Source of the DNA: a virus
Strand: one strand, 5' to 3'
IMG/VR virus record: IMGVR_UViG_3300031227_000050
Coordinates: 1 to 56,483 of that record
Length of the DNA stretch: 56,483 nucleotides
In this document: piece after piece, positions 25,029-33,321 of the stretch
Layout: each line of letters begins with the position of its first letter
Position numbering within the stretch: the first letter of the stretch is position 1
The notes under the pieces: model-generated
The model's input: only the letters and a program-made list of their open reading frames with translations
Database searches by the model: none
Told to the model about the DNA's origin: nothing
Translations under genes and position numbers: made by a program

Positions 25029-26233
25029 TCGTAATCTCTTATAGAAATGCCTACTGGAAAGCGCGGTACTGGACACTTAGAGGTAGTCCACGCAAAAAAT
25101 CTAACGGTTAACATTTTACCTTTGAGCTTACCAGCCTTCCAGTCTGTCCAATACTGTTCTCGTATTGCTTCACTACCTTCTGGTTTTACGCCAAACCCAG
25201 CGTCTAACTTAGTTATACAGACAAACGTACACTGATTGACCATCTTGCCCTTATTCTCATAGGCGTCTACTATTTCAAACTCTGCGTCCATGAATTTTTT
25301 GACCTTTTGTAGGTCAGATGAACGACCCCCACACTTGTAAGCGCCAGTTTTATTGCGCAACATGATACCTTCATAGCCCTGTTTAGTTTTGCGGCTATGT
25401 AGTTTTTCTACTTCGGCATGACTGTTGACAGTAAGGGTATGGGTTAGCCTGACAATACCATCATTAGTTAAGTATGACTCTAAGAACTTGTGTCTTAGTT
25501 CATAACCGTTATTAGATACCACATCATAGACATAATACTGTATGTTAGGTGTGTCCTTAGATGGCTTATCTCTCTTAATGGCAGAGGTAAGTGTTTGAAA
25601 CTCTTCTCCGTGAACATAGAGTTCGCCATCTAGAATGGTTCCTGGTGGTAAGCCCAAGTCTTGCACAGCTTGTTGTATATGGGTCAGAATGTGCCACTCT
25701 TTTTCTTGACGAGAGAACAGCCTTACAGAACCATCGTTCTGAACCACAGCTATACATCGTATACCATCTAACTTGGGTTGAGCATAGCATGGAAACTTTA
25801 TCTTACCGCCGTCTTTTAATATAGACAGGTCTTTGCCAGCTACATTGTAAGATTTCGCCAACATAGGTCGAATTGTATCTTTAACAGGTACAGCAATTTT
25901 TTCACTGTATCCACCCCTATCTTTCTTTTTATTCCATAAAGACTGCGCCTCCACACAACATTGGTCCCATACACTGGTTGCATTTGCGCGCCCTATATTT
26001 TTACCTGCTTTAATGGTTGTAAAAGTAGTTTGTAATTTACCATCTACTAAACCATGTTCCTGTATGTATCTAGGTGTACCACTTTTTGCAACAAGAATTT
26101 GTTTACGTGTTATCTCGTCTATTCTGTCAACTTGATTTGGTTGTAGTACATAACTATCCTCACATCTAATACTCCATTGTCTCAATCTATTCATAGTGTC
26201 AAACTTATATAAAATCGGCCAAGTACATTTCAT
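25025..26233 (-). CDS. ATP-dependent DNA ligase
   Basis: A 402-residue ligase. The nucleotidyl motif I is AQPKLDGIR with the AMP-accepting lysine near residue 153. Motif III-like YYVYDVV, motif IV EGIMLRNKTGAY and motif V LQKVKKF follow in order. An N-terminal region of about 130 residues (GKNIGRANATS) resembles the WGR-like leader of other phage ligases. It seals nicks during replication and recombination. GGAG precedes the ATG. Confidence 0.87.
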   Translation of the reverse strand: MKCTWPILYKFDTMNRLRQWSIRCEDSYVLQPNQVDRIDEITRKQILVAKSGTPRYIQEHGLVDGKLQTTFTTIKAGKNIGRANATSVWDQCCVEAQSLWNKKKDRGGYSEKIAVPVKDTIRPMLAKSYNVAGKDLSILKDGGKIKFPCYAQPKLDGIRCIAVVQNDGSVRLFSRQEKEWHILTHIQQAVQDLGLPPGTILDGELYVHGEEFQTLTSAIKRDKPSKDTPNIQYYVYDVVSNNGYELRHKFLESYLTNDGIVRLTHTLTVNSHAEVEKLHSRKTKQGYEGIMLRNKTGAYKCGGRSSDLQKVKKFMDAEFEIVDAYENKGKMVNQCTFVCITKLDAGFGVKPEGSEAIREQYWTDWKAGKLKGKMLTVRFFAWTTSKCPVPRFPVGISIRDYE

Positions 26234-26235
26234 AA

Positions 26236-26394
26236 TTACTCCAAGTGTTCGGCTAGTGCGGTTAATATCATACCCATAATGATTAATAGTGACACGACTA
26301 CAGAATGTGGCACTAATAAATCAAAGTGTTCATTAAGACAACACAGAGAATATCCCCATGCCGCCCCTAAAGAAACCAATCCTAAAAACTTCAT
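26236..26394 (-). CDS. small membrane protein
   Basis: A 52-codon gene between the ligase and the next membrane gene. It overlaps the upstream gene as ATGA and stops two bases before the ligase ATG. Two hydrophobic helices (FLGLVSLGAAWGYS and VVVSLLIIMGMILTALA) make it a likely inner-membrane peptide of unknown function. Confidence 0.6.
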   Translation of the reverse strand: MKFLGLVSLGAAWGYSLCCLNEHFDLLVPHSVVVSLLIIMGMILTALAEHLE

Positions 26395-26576
26395 TCTTTT
26401 GGTGCCTTTAAACTAAGAATTAATCCAAGCCCTATAAATGCACTCAATCCCATTATAAGATTATCTTGTGTTGTTGGTTGCGTGCCTGCTTGATGAACCA
26501 TACTACATATGGCGTATCCTGCTGCTGTTCCTATTAATAGAAACCCTGTTGCTATTTGAAATATAAGCCAATGCAT
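26391..26576 (-). CDS. small membrane protein
   Basis: A 61-residue protein with two transmembrane helices (residues 3-26 and about 39-57). Function unknown. AGGAGAATATAA precedes the ATG. It forms a pair with the 52-residue membrane protein next to it. Confidence 0.65.
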   Translation of the reverse strand: MHWLIFQIATGFLLIGTAAGYAICSMVHQAGTQPTTQDNLIMGLSAFIGLGLILSLKAPKE

Positions 26577-26586
26577 TTATATTCTC

Positions 26587-27708
26587 CTAATTGTTTGTCG
26601 TCTTGCCTATTTTACCACAATTATCACAAAAGTCAAGTCTTTTTCTGGCAATTAGAATTTCTATAAGAACTCCTGCTGAACGAGTCCAAGTAAATCTATC
26701 AGCAGTAGCTATACCACTTAAGTTATTTGGTCTTTCCTGATAGCAGTATCTCATATATTCAATCAACTGGTCTTCTTCATCCATATCAATTTCGGCCCAT
26801 TCTCCTTGACCTGTAAAGAATATACCGTCGAAAGCAGTTTCCATATTAGGTGTTTCAATAAGAAAAGAGTTAACACCATCACAAAACTCTGTGTGTGCGC
26901 TATTGTTGGTAGCTATGACTGGCTTGCCACACGCCATAGATTCCAAAAGTTCTAGGTTCCACCCCTCAGCGTGACTAGGAAATACCCCACAGTCACACTG
27001 GTTGATAATTTTGGCTACATCTGTGTGGGTCGCTACTGGATTTAACAAAGTAACCTTAGAATATAACTTAGCATTAGTATACATCTTAGTCCAGTAATTA
27101 AGCTGATGTTCTCTAAGGAATGGGTTGTGTGGCATCATTACTAAATGAACATCGTCAGTAGTTTCAAACGCTTTGTCGAACGCTCGAATTAGAACGTCGT
27201 GACCCTTGCGCTTTTCCCATTTACCTATATTAAAGAAGGTATATGGTTGGTTATCTTTGTGCCTACCGTCTTTATTTGGTTTAAAAGTATTGGTATCTAC
27301 ACCACATGGTACTTTATATACTATTGAGTTAGGTACTTGGTTACATAAAATGTTTTTAGCCCATTCAGATGATGCTATAAGATAATGGGGAACACTTAGA
27401 TGCGCTAGTTCTCTAGCGTTAAATCTGTCTAGTTCAAAAAACGGCCAAGCATAATATGGTCCATTGCCTATTCTCTTAGCAAGGTCAAATTGGTGCCATA
27501 TATTAATACATGTGGCTTTTGGGTCAACCATATTTTGTTGGTATACTAGAGCCTCAAGCAACCTTTTATCTGGACCTTCTGGAATACTACCATATGGCCA
27601 AAGAGTTATGTCTATACCACCTGTTTTAAAAAGTTCTAGCGTTAGATTTTTGCCAACTACTCCATATCCTGTGTTAGATAGGCTAGTCATAAGATTAATT
27701 GGTATCAT
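26587..27708 (-). CDS. GT-B glycosyltransferase (GT4 family)
   Basis: A 373-residue protein. FNIGKWEKRKGHDVLIRAF and the donor-binding FPSHAEGWNLELLESMACGKPVIATN are GT4 signatures, including the E-x7-E motif. GT4 enzymes move sugars from nucleotide-sugar donors. The target may be phage DNA, virion or host surface. A zinc knuckle (CDNCGK) ends the protein. Confidence 0.83.
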   Translation of the reverse strand: MIPINLMTSLSNTGYGVVGKNLTLELFKTGGIDITLWPYGSIPEGPDKRLLEALVYQQNMVDPKATCINIWHQFDLAKRIGNGPYYAWPFFELDRFNARELAHLSVPHYLIASSEWAKNILCNQVPNSIVYKVPCGVDTNTFKPNKDGRHKDNQPYTFFNIGKWEKRKGHDVLIRAFDKAFETTDDVHLVMMPHNPFLREHQLNYWTKMYTNAKLYSKVTLLNPVATHTDVAKIINQCDCGVFPSHAEGWNLELLESMACGKPVIATNNSAHTEFCDGVNSFLIETPNMETAFDGIFFTGQGEWAEIDMDEEDQLIEYMRYCYQERPNNLSGIATADRFTWTRSAGVLIEILIARKRLDFCDNCGKIGKTTNN

Positions 27709-28066
27709 GTAAATATTCCTGTATACTTTGCATAGCTTCTCTGGCTGTTACCCAGAGCTTAGCTAAGTTTTTATCGTCTATTTTTTTTGAATCAATATAT
27801 GTAAAGATACAGTACCCAAGCCCTTCGTACATAATATATTCATCAATTTGTTCTACAGTTAACTTGCCTTTTGGTAATGGCTCAGGTATTTCAATTGGTG
27901 GCATACCTTTAATAGCATCTGTTACCCAGGTTCCCATACCTATGATATCGGTATCAAGATTGGTTTTAGTTTTTTTCTTTGATTTAAAATCGTGACCACA
28001 ATCTGGACACTTCTTAGTGCGTGGTCCACAACCTTTTTTACACTTTGGACAAACCTTTAGCGGCAT
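27695..28066 (-). CDS. zinc-ribbon protein
   Basis: A 123-residue protein. The first 25 residues carry two cysteine pairs (CPKCKKGCG and CPDCGHDF) that form a zinc ribbon. The rest is soluble and unrecognised. It starts 23 bases after the RNase P RNA 3' end with AAGGATGACTTAA upstream. A role linked to RNA is an open guess. Confidence 0.68.
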   Translation of the reverse strand: MPLKVCPKCKKGCGPRTKKCPDCGHDFKSKKKTKTNLDTDIIGMGTWVTDAIKGMPPIEIPEPLPKGKLTVEQIDEYIMYEGLGYCIFTYIDSKKIDDKNLAKLWVTAREAMQSIQEYLHDTN

Positions 28067-28089
28067 TTAAGTCATCCTTAAATAAAAAT

Positions 28090-28328
28090 AGTATCTCTAT
28101 AAGCGGGATTCTGTTATCAACTGTCATTTATCTCAGGCTTACGCCTGGGTTATTCACTTGCCTCTACCCGAGCATCATCGGTCTGTTCATCACCTAGCTC
28201 TGTTTGAGTTGCACCCTCGGTAGTGCGAGCGAGTTGTTCTAATTTTCTAGATAACAACTCTCCTACCTTAAACAGTAGTGTCCCGACTTTCCTCTACCGC
28301 AATGGCGGCAGCGACAGTCTGAGATACC
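28090..28328 (-). ncRNA. rnpB: RNase P RNA (bacterial type A-like, compact)
   Basis: About 239 nt. P1 pairs GGTATCTC (28321-28328) with GAGATACT (28090-28097). P2 pairs GACTGTC with GACAGTT. P3 is the hairpin CTGCCGC/GCGGTAG. P4 pairs AAGTCGGGA with TCCCGCTT, with a bulged U, as in all RNase P RNAs. Conserved blocks seen are AGGAAAGTCGGGA (CR-I), GAGATAAATGAC (near the 3' end) and ACAGAATCCCGCTTAT (CR-V). A perfect hairpin in the middle (GAGTTGTT/AACAACTC) fits P12. It would cut 5' leaders of phage tRNAs with the host protein subunit. No phage protein subunit gene is seen. Confidence 0.93.
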
Positions 28329-28549
28329 AAATCAAATATTTCCACCTTCTTAGCAATGCGGCGAAGGTCATCCTGTACATCAGTATTACCATCATCACCA
28401 CTCCATCTTCCTAGAACAAATTGCTCATAATCTAATGCTGCTGCCAACACTCTTAATTTTCTTGCATCAGATAATTTTGTACTTGCTTGTCGTTGTTCCT
28501 CTGTTGGGAAACCCGTTAAATAAGGATTAACGTCGTCTTTTTTTTCCAT
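28268..28549 (-). CDS. hypothetical protein whose 3' end overlaps the RNase P RNA
   Basis: A 93-residue acidic, helical protein; the C-terminal SQTVAAAIAVEESRDTTV is encoded inside the RNA's P2, P3 and P4 5' strands. The final 61 bases overlap the RNA. AAAGG precedes the ATG, and it overlaps the upstream gene by 23 bases. Coding is plausible, but if the RNA is the main product these codons are constrained by it. Confidence 0.58.
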   Translation of the reverse strand: MEKKDDVNPYLTGFPTEEQRQASTKLSDARKLRVLAAALDYEQFVLGRWSGDDGNTDVQDDLRRIAKKVEIFDLVSQTVAAAIAVEESRDTTV

Positions 28550-29174
28550 CTGATTTACCTTTTCTAAATGAGGTTACTAGGTCAAAACCTTTTGCTTCAA
28601 TCATTACTTTATCTGGTACATGTGGAACAACTTCTCGTTGTCCACCCAATACACCAAAGAGATACATTTCAATTTCTTGGAATGTATGATACACATCAAA
28701 CAGTCTATAGAATTTAATATCAGCTAAGACAGGATTGATATATATATTGCGAAATGTACGAATAAAATATGGAGTATGGAATTCTGTAAAAATGTCCTTA
28801 CAAATTTTGTCATGTGTTACTATACTTTCAAATGATGCTTTAAGTCTTTTAAAACTTTGAGCCATACTATCTCGTCTATGTCGTTTACAATTTGTAGTAA
28901 TAGCTTCCCAAGCAAAATCAAGGTCATAGAAATAGCCATTCGGCTCATCGCCTCCGTCCAATCGGATTACTGGATAAGCATGTCCACAAAAACCAACTAC
29001 TATAATATCATATTGTCTTTTTGCCCAAGTAGATACATAGCGATTACTTCCATACCATAACATATAATTTACACGACGCTCAATAGTTTCTTTTTTTCGA
29101 TGCCAAAAATTAACATTGTCTGATGGGTCCATCATACAGTCGTAGTAGTCATGATATTTACTTACAATTCTCAT
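28527..29174 (-). CDS. conserved phage protein of unknown function
   Basis: A 215-residue protein. The start MRIVSKYHDYYD and the later Tyr-rich, Phe-rich body match, from memory, a widespread phage family with no known role. ATG at 29174 overlaps the upstream stop as ATGA; the longer frame to 29219 duplicates part of the neighbour. Confidence 0.7.
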   Translation of the reverse strand: MRIVSKYHDYYDCMMDPSDNVNFWHRKKETIERRVNYMLWYGSNRYVSTWAKRQYDIIVVGFCGHAYPVIRLDGGDEPNGYFYDLDFAWEAITTNCKRHRRDSMAQSFKRLKASFESIVTHDKICKDIFTEFHTPYFIRTFRNIYINPVLADIKFYRLFDVYHTFQEIEMYLFGVLGGQREVVPHVPDKVMIEAKGFDLVTSFRKGKSDGKKRRR

Positions 29175-29470
29175 TTCATTAATCCAATACCTATAATAGA
29201 TAATGCAACACCAATCCATTGTAAAATGGTAAAATTTTTACCTGCTCCCAGATATATCATACCACTATAAAATCCAATTAGAATCATCAAATCAAAGATG
29301 ATACCATCTCGCAATACATTTTTAGAATAGTAAGCTATCAGTGGCCATAAGCCAAATGCCTGTAATACAAATAGTAAACCAACGTATTTAATTTGTTGTG
29401 TGTCGTTACAAGCCTTACTTGCCCACGCATAAAAGAAATAGTAGATTATTGCTACTGGTATCCAATACAT
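29171..29470 (-). CDS. membrane protein, DMT/SMR-like
   Basis: A 99-residue protein with about four hydrophobic helices. The last segment, ILQWIGVALSIIGIGLMK, resembles the final helix of the drug/metabolite transporter superfamily (EamA/SMR type). It may export or import a small molecule, but the family assignment is loose. Confidence 0.55.
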   Translation of the reverse strand: MYWIPVAIIYYFFYAWASKACNDTQQIKYVGLLFVLQAFGLWPLIAYYSKNVLRDGIIFDLMILIGFYSGMIYLGAGKNFTILQWIGVALSIIGIGLMK

Positions 29471-30114
29471 TACGGAATTGCCGGTTGCTCAATAGCTAGA
29501 CATACTTCGCCATTTTGTGCTATTAGTTTATCCATATCACTATTAGTAATATAAGCCCGTCCCTGTCTACCCCAATCTCTTCCCCAACTGTTCTTCATAC
29601 GAAAGCGCTTATACTTTGATGAATAGCCAGTAAGAAGGTATGCATGTCCACCATATACTTGACCACTTACTCTTAAATAACCTTTCTTATCTGGTACCAT
29701 CATACCTTCATACCAATTAGTTCCTACTACTACCGGCCCTTCTTCTAAAAGTGTAGCTGCTAAAGTATTAACATCCCAACACCAATTATAGGCGCGGATT
29801 AAACCAATACGTTGAAGGATTTTAGCACCAGCTCTAACACTAGTACCTTGTTCACCATCATCTTCCCACTCATCTACCATTGTAGCTAACGAATATAGCC
29901 CATCTGGATTTACGAAATTTAGTATAGGACTATTAATAAGCCAATGTGCCCACGCATAACCTACACAATGAGGTGTTTGACCTTGGTTACCCCACCATCT
30001 AGTGTCTCGCCAGTATCTCTCAGTTCTCTTAGATGTACCACGTCTTAGACGAAATTTTATATCTCTTTTATCTTCGGCAAATCTTCTACCGAACTTGAAT
30101 TTATCTGTGTTCAT
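29470..30114 (-). CDS. C1 family cysteine peptidase (papain-like)
   Basis: A 214-residue protein. GNQGQTPHCVGYAWAHWL supplies the catalytic Gln and Cys, GGHAYLLTGY the His, and RMKNSWGRDWGRQGRAYI the Asn and the conserved trailing residues. The catalytic set is complete and in the usual papain order. It has no signal peptide. A role in virion maturation or host protein cutting is possible. Confidence 0.85.
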   Translation of the reverse strand: MNTDKFKFGRRFAEDKRDIKFRLRRGTSKRTERYWRDTRWWGNQGQTPHCVGYAWAHWLINSPILNFVNPDGLYSLATMVDEWEDDGEQGTSVRAGAKILQRIGLIRAYNWCWDVNTLAATLLEEGPVVVGTNWYEGMMVPDKKGYLRVSGQVYGGHAYLLTGYSSKYKRFRMKNSWGRDWGRQGRAYITNSDMDKLIAQNGEVCLAIEQPAIP

Positions 30115-31202
30115 TCGAATATCCTATTGTGAGTTCTGTTTACACGAACAAAGGAGGCACAGTCTCCTAAGTATCTTAAATCAGTTGCTCCAACATAGGC
30201 GCAACAACTGCGCAGTCCTCCTACGATTTCCTTTAGTATATCTGCAACTGGTCCTTTGTATGGCACTGATACTTTTTTACCTTCAGATGCAGTGTAATCC
30301 TTACGACCATTATGTTTGTCTTGGGCTGAGTAGGAAGACATACCATAGAAACTTAATGCCTTTTTGCCTCCCCGTCTTTCTTCTCTAATACTAATACCAA
30401 GCGTAGGATGTGTAGTACGTTCCCATTTGACATCATATTCCCATTCTCCATCACACTCGTCTGTCCCCGTCAGCATTCCGCCCACCATAACAAAGTCTGC
30501 GCCCGCCGCAAACGCTTTGCAAATATCTCCGGGGGTTCGACAGCCACCATCTGCACAGATTAAACCAAGGCGTCCCTCGTCGCTCTTGCGGCCATGTGCG
30601 GCGTCGGCACACTCCATGATTGCGGAAAGCTGAGGATAGCCCACACCGGCCACCAGTCTCGTAGTACACACACTCCCGCCACCAACTCCAATCTTAACTA
30701 TATCAGCACCATGGTCGATTAACCGTTCGACCATATTAGGGGTACATACATTGCCGGCTATAATAGTAAGCTCTTTACCATGTTTTTCGCGCATCTTAGA
30801 TACCAACTCAAGAAACTGATTTGTGTATCCATTAGCAACATCTAAACACACATATTTTGGAGGCATGTTATGGTTCATGGCATCCATACCGAAGCTTTCT
30901 ATATTATATCCGTCTTGTTGGTCTGTTAATGATTGTCCCATTTTATCAAGCACAGAATAATGTTTGTGTAATACGCAACCCATTTGATGGTCGCGCATCA
31001 CCTTGGCCATAGCAAACGTACCAGTAGTATCCATATTAGCCGCCAAGATAGGGACACCTTTCCATACATTAGACGAATGATAAAACTTAAACTCTCTAAC
31101 AAGGTTTACTGCTTTCCTACTAGCATTGATGCTACTCTTTGGTACAATAAGAACATCATCGAAGTCTAGTTTGACCCCATCTAAGATTTGTGCTTGTCCC
31201 AT
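30111..31202 (-). CDS. guaC: GMP reductase (IMP dehydrogenase/GMP reductase family)
   Basis: A 363-residue protein. The active-site loop GGGSVCTTRLVAGVGYPQL has the catalytic Cys. ADGGCRTPGDICKAFAAGADF and FYGMSSYSAQD are characteristic of GuaC. The enzyme converts GMP to IMP with NADPH, feeding purine salvage and host RNA breakdown products into dNTP synthesis. Its start overlaps the end of the split RNA ligase gene. Confidence 0.88.
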   Translation of the reverse strand: MGQAQILDGVKLDFDDVLIVPKSSINASRKAVNLVREFKFYHSSNVWKGVPILAANMDTTGTFAMAKVMRDHQMGCVLHKHYSVLDKMGQSLTDQQDGYNIESFGMDAMNHNMPPKYVCLDVANGYTNQFLELVSKMREKHGKELTIIAGNVCTPNMVERLIDHGADIVKIGVGGGSVCTTRLVAGVGYPQLSAIMECADAAHGRKSDEGRLGLICADGGCRTPGDICKAFAAGADFVMVGGMLTGTDECDGEWEYDVKWERTTHPTLGISIREERRGGKKALSFYGMSSYSAQDKHNGRKDYTASEGKKVSVPYKGPVADILKEIVGGLRSCCAYVGATDLRYLGDCASFVRVNRTHNRIFE

Positions 31203-32398
31203 TACTTGCCGTCCGTCCCGCCCTTTCGGGCCAAATAATCTGCGCTTACACTCTTCAAGATAACCCGTCCCAATATAGGAACAGTACGGTCTATAACTGG
31301 TTTGATTACTACTCCTTCGCGCCCTTTAAACTTACTCTTGGGATTTTCACATACCTCAGTAAGCCCATCGGTAAGCTCCCTAACTATCTCAGGAGAGTAG
31401 GTACCTATATATAGCTCTGGTACATGAGGAATACTATATTGATGACAAAGTTCTCTTACGTTTTGCCACATGATAAACTTACCACCAATGGTGATGTCAA
31501 ATACAGAAAAAGCTTTTGGCCCATCGTACTGCATATCCTGAATATCTTCTCCGTAAATCTCCCCATAGATAACTATAGGCTTCTGGTATAAGGTAAATAA
31601 GTCAGCCAACATCTTTTTGACTGGTGGATACTTCATGGGTGACCAATACAGACACTCATTACCATTAGTATCCTCTTGCTTACGGCGAGTATTATGAGAG
31701 CCCGCCATGAAAGTTGGTACCATCTCTCCATTCTCATCTGCATCTAGAGCAATGCCCAATCTACAGTTTGTATTGTGTACTATTATTCCTGACGCTACAA
31801 AATTATGGGTATCTTTAATTTGTAGGTCATATCTTTTATAAGACTGAACTAATTTTTTCTTCTTAATAAGTTTCATTTTTGTAACTTCTTTTTGTAAAAG
31901 GTCTTTAATATATCCTCTATAAATAGGTTTTAAATTATGTTGTTCAATTACTTCTTTGGTTAAATTTAAATGAACCCGTTGACCTACCTTTTGCTTGTTT
32001 TGCAATGTCAGATAACCTAATTTTCTATCTTTAACTATATGTAAAAGAATATAATCAGGCTCGGTTATTATATGCATTTCATATATTGGTTCTAGAACAT
32101 CAAAATTATATCTTGCAAATATCAATGGTTGTTTTGGATAATGAGGATAATTTGGACTAATAGTAGAACTATCTTTATCTATCATAGTGGTACTTTTAAC
32201 CTCAGCTTTCAATATTTTATTTGCTATAGATATATATACATCTCCTCCTTTACCATCTTTTTTTCTATGTCCATTAAATGCTAAAGCCACCAAACCTTCT
32301 GATATTTTTTCTGGCAAATTTGGTTTACGCTCATTTATATCAAAACATTTTCTATATGCTATATAAGCATTACACATTTCTCGTATTAATATAGGCAT
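31202..32398 (-). CDS. restriction-endonuclease-like domain fused to C-intein and RNA ligase C-terminal half
   Basis: A 398-residue polypeptide in three parts. Residues 1-174 resemble a small type II restriction endonuclease, possibly of the Bsp6I type, with the PD-(D/E)XK-like set GGDVYI and KAEVKST. Residues 175-209 are a C-intein starting at a Met and ending GIIVHN before Thr210. Residues 210-398 are the C-terminal part of an RNA ligase (TNCRLGIALD, EGVVIKP, VILKSVSADY). It must join the N-terminal half at 34116-34946 by trans-splicing. Confidence 0.8.
   Translation of the reverse strand: MPILIREMCNAYIAYRKCFDINERKPNLPEKISEGLVALAFNGHRKKDGKGGDVYISIANKILKAEVKSTTMIDKDSSTISPNYPHYPKQPLIFARYNFDVLEPIYEMHIITEPDYILLHIVKDRKLGYLTLQNKQKVGQRVHLNLTKEVIEQHNLKPIYRGYIKDLLQKEVTKMKLIKKKKLVQSYKRYDLQIKDTHNFVASGIIVHNTNCRLGIALDADENGEMVPTFMAGSHNTRRKQEDTNGNECLYWSPMKYPPVKKMLADLFTLYQKPIVIYGEIYGEDIQDMQYDGPKAFSVFDITIGGKFIMWQNVRELCHQYSIPHVPELYIGTYSPEIVRELTDGLTEVCENPKSKFKGREGVVIKPVIDRTVPILGRVILKSVSADYLARKGGTDGK
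31772..31876 (-). mobile_element. C-terminal split intein fragment
   Basis: 35 codons, M175-N209 of the 31202-32398 product. It opens MKLIKKKKLVQSYKRYDLQI and ends THNFVASGIIVHN, with +1 Thr. Length and shape match C-inteins of natural split inteins. It pairs with the N-intein at 34119-34415. Confidence 0.85.
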
Positions 32399-33321
32399 TT
32401 AAGTATTCTATTGACTAATACTGGACATACAGAATTACCTGCTTGTTTATAAATTTGTCCATTGGCTACTGAATATTTGAATGTGCTTGGAAACCCCTGT
32501 AATAGTAAACATTCTTGTGGGGTTAATTTTCGTATCCCAAACCTATCCTTAATTAGAGGTACATTATGTCCACCAGTACCCATATTAGCAGTTAATGTAG
32601 GACATAAACCATTTTGATTTCTTCGTACATAAATTCTTCTAAGTTGATAAATGGCATCGTCAATAACATTGTCTTTTAACATATCATAGTACTGCGAATC
32701 AGTTTTATAATAATATCTACTTTCTTGTTTTATGTTTCTTTGTAGTATACTAGATATTTTAGAGGTTAATACTATTGGTAGCGGGAATTGAAACGTTGTT
32801 GTTTTACCATGAATACCAACAAAAAACATACGCTTTCTACATTGTGGAATATTAGTATGTGTATCTAAATCTACGACATCAGTAAAAACAGAATATCCTA
32901 CTTGTTCTAAGGCTGATATAATATTAGTATAGTCCTGACCTCCATTAGTATTCTTAATATTGGCAACATTTTCAAAAATGAAATATTTGGGTTGATGATA
33001 TTTTAAAATTTCAATCAAATAATTAATTAGAATACCTCTACTATCCTTAGACCCCAATTTATTACCAGCTAAGCTAAATGATTGACATGGAAACCCGCCA
33101 GTTAATAAATTGTGTGCTGGCAATGCTCTTATATTTACCTTGGTTATGTCACCAAACATTGGTATATCTAGAAAATTTTCTTGGTAAGTTTGACAAGCAT
33201 ATTTATCATATTCTATAGCACCAACACATTTAAAATCCATATCAAGTTCACCACATGCTTGTTTAACACCAAGATGAAATCCACCAATTCCAGCAAACGC
33301 ATCTAACAATTTAATTTTCAT
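32386..33321 (-). CDS. C5-cytosine DNA methyltransferase
   Basis: A 311-residue enzyme. Motif I is DAFAGIGGFHLG, motif IV GGFPCQSFSLAG with the catalytic Cys, motif VI ENVANIK, motif VIII CRKRMFFVG and motif X QAGNSVCPVLV. It modifies cytosines in a specific site. It sits directly before the endonuclease-like domain, overlapping by 13 bases, as in type II restriction-modification pairs. Confidence 0.9.
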   Translation of the reverse strand: MKIKLLDAFAGIGGFHLGVKQACGELDMDFKCVGAIEYDKYACQTYQENFLDIPMFGDITKVNIRALPAHNLLTGGFPCQSFSLAGNKLGSKDSRGILINYLIEILKYHQPKYFIFENVANIKNTNGGQDYTNIISALEQVGYSVFTDVVDLDTHTNIPQCRKRMFFVGIHGKTTTFQFPLPIVLTSKISSILQRNIKQESRYYYKTDSQYYDMLKDNVIDDAIYQLRRIYVRRNQNGLCPTLTANMGTGGHNVPLIKDRFGIRKLTPQECLLLQGFPSTFKYSVANGQIYKQAGNSVCPVLVNRILKCLY

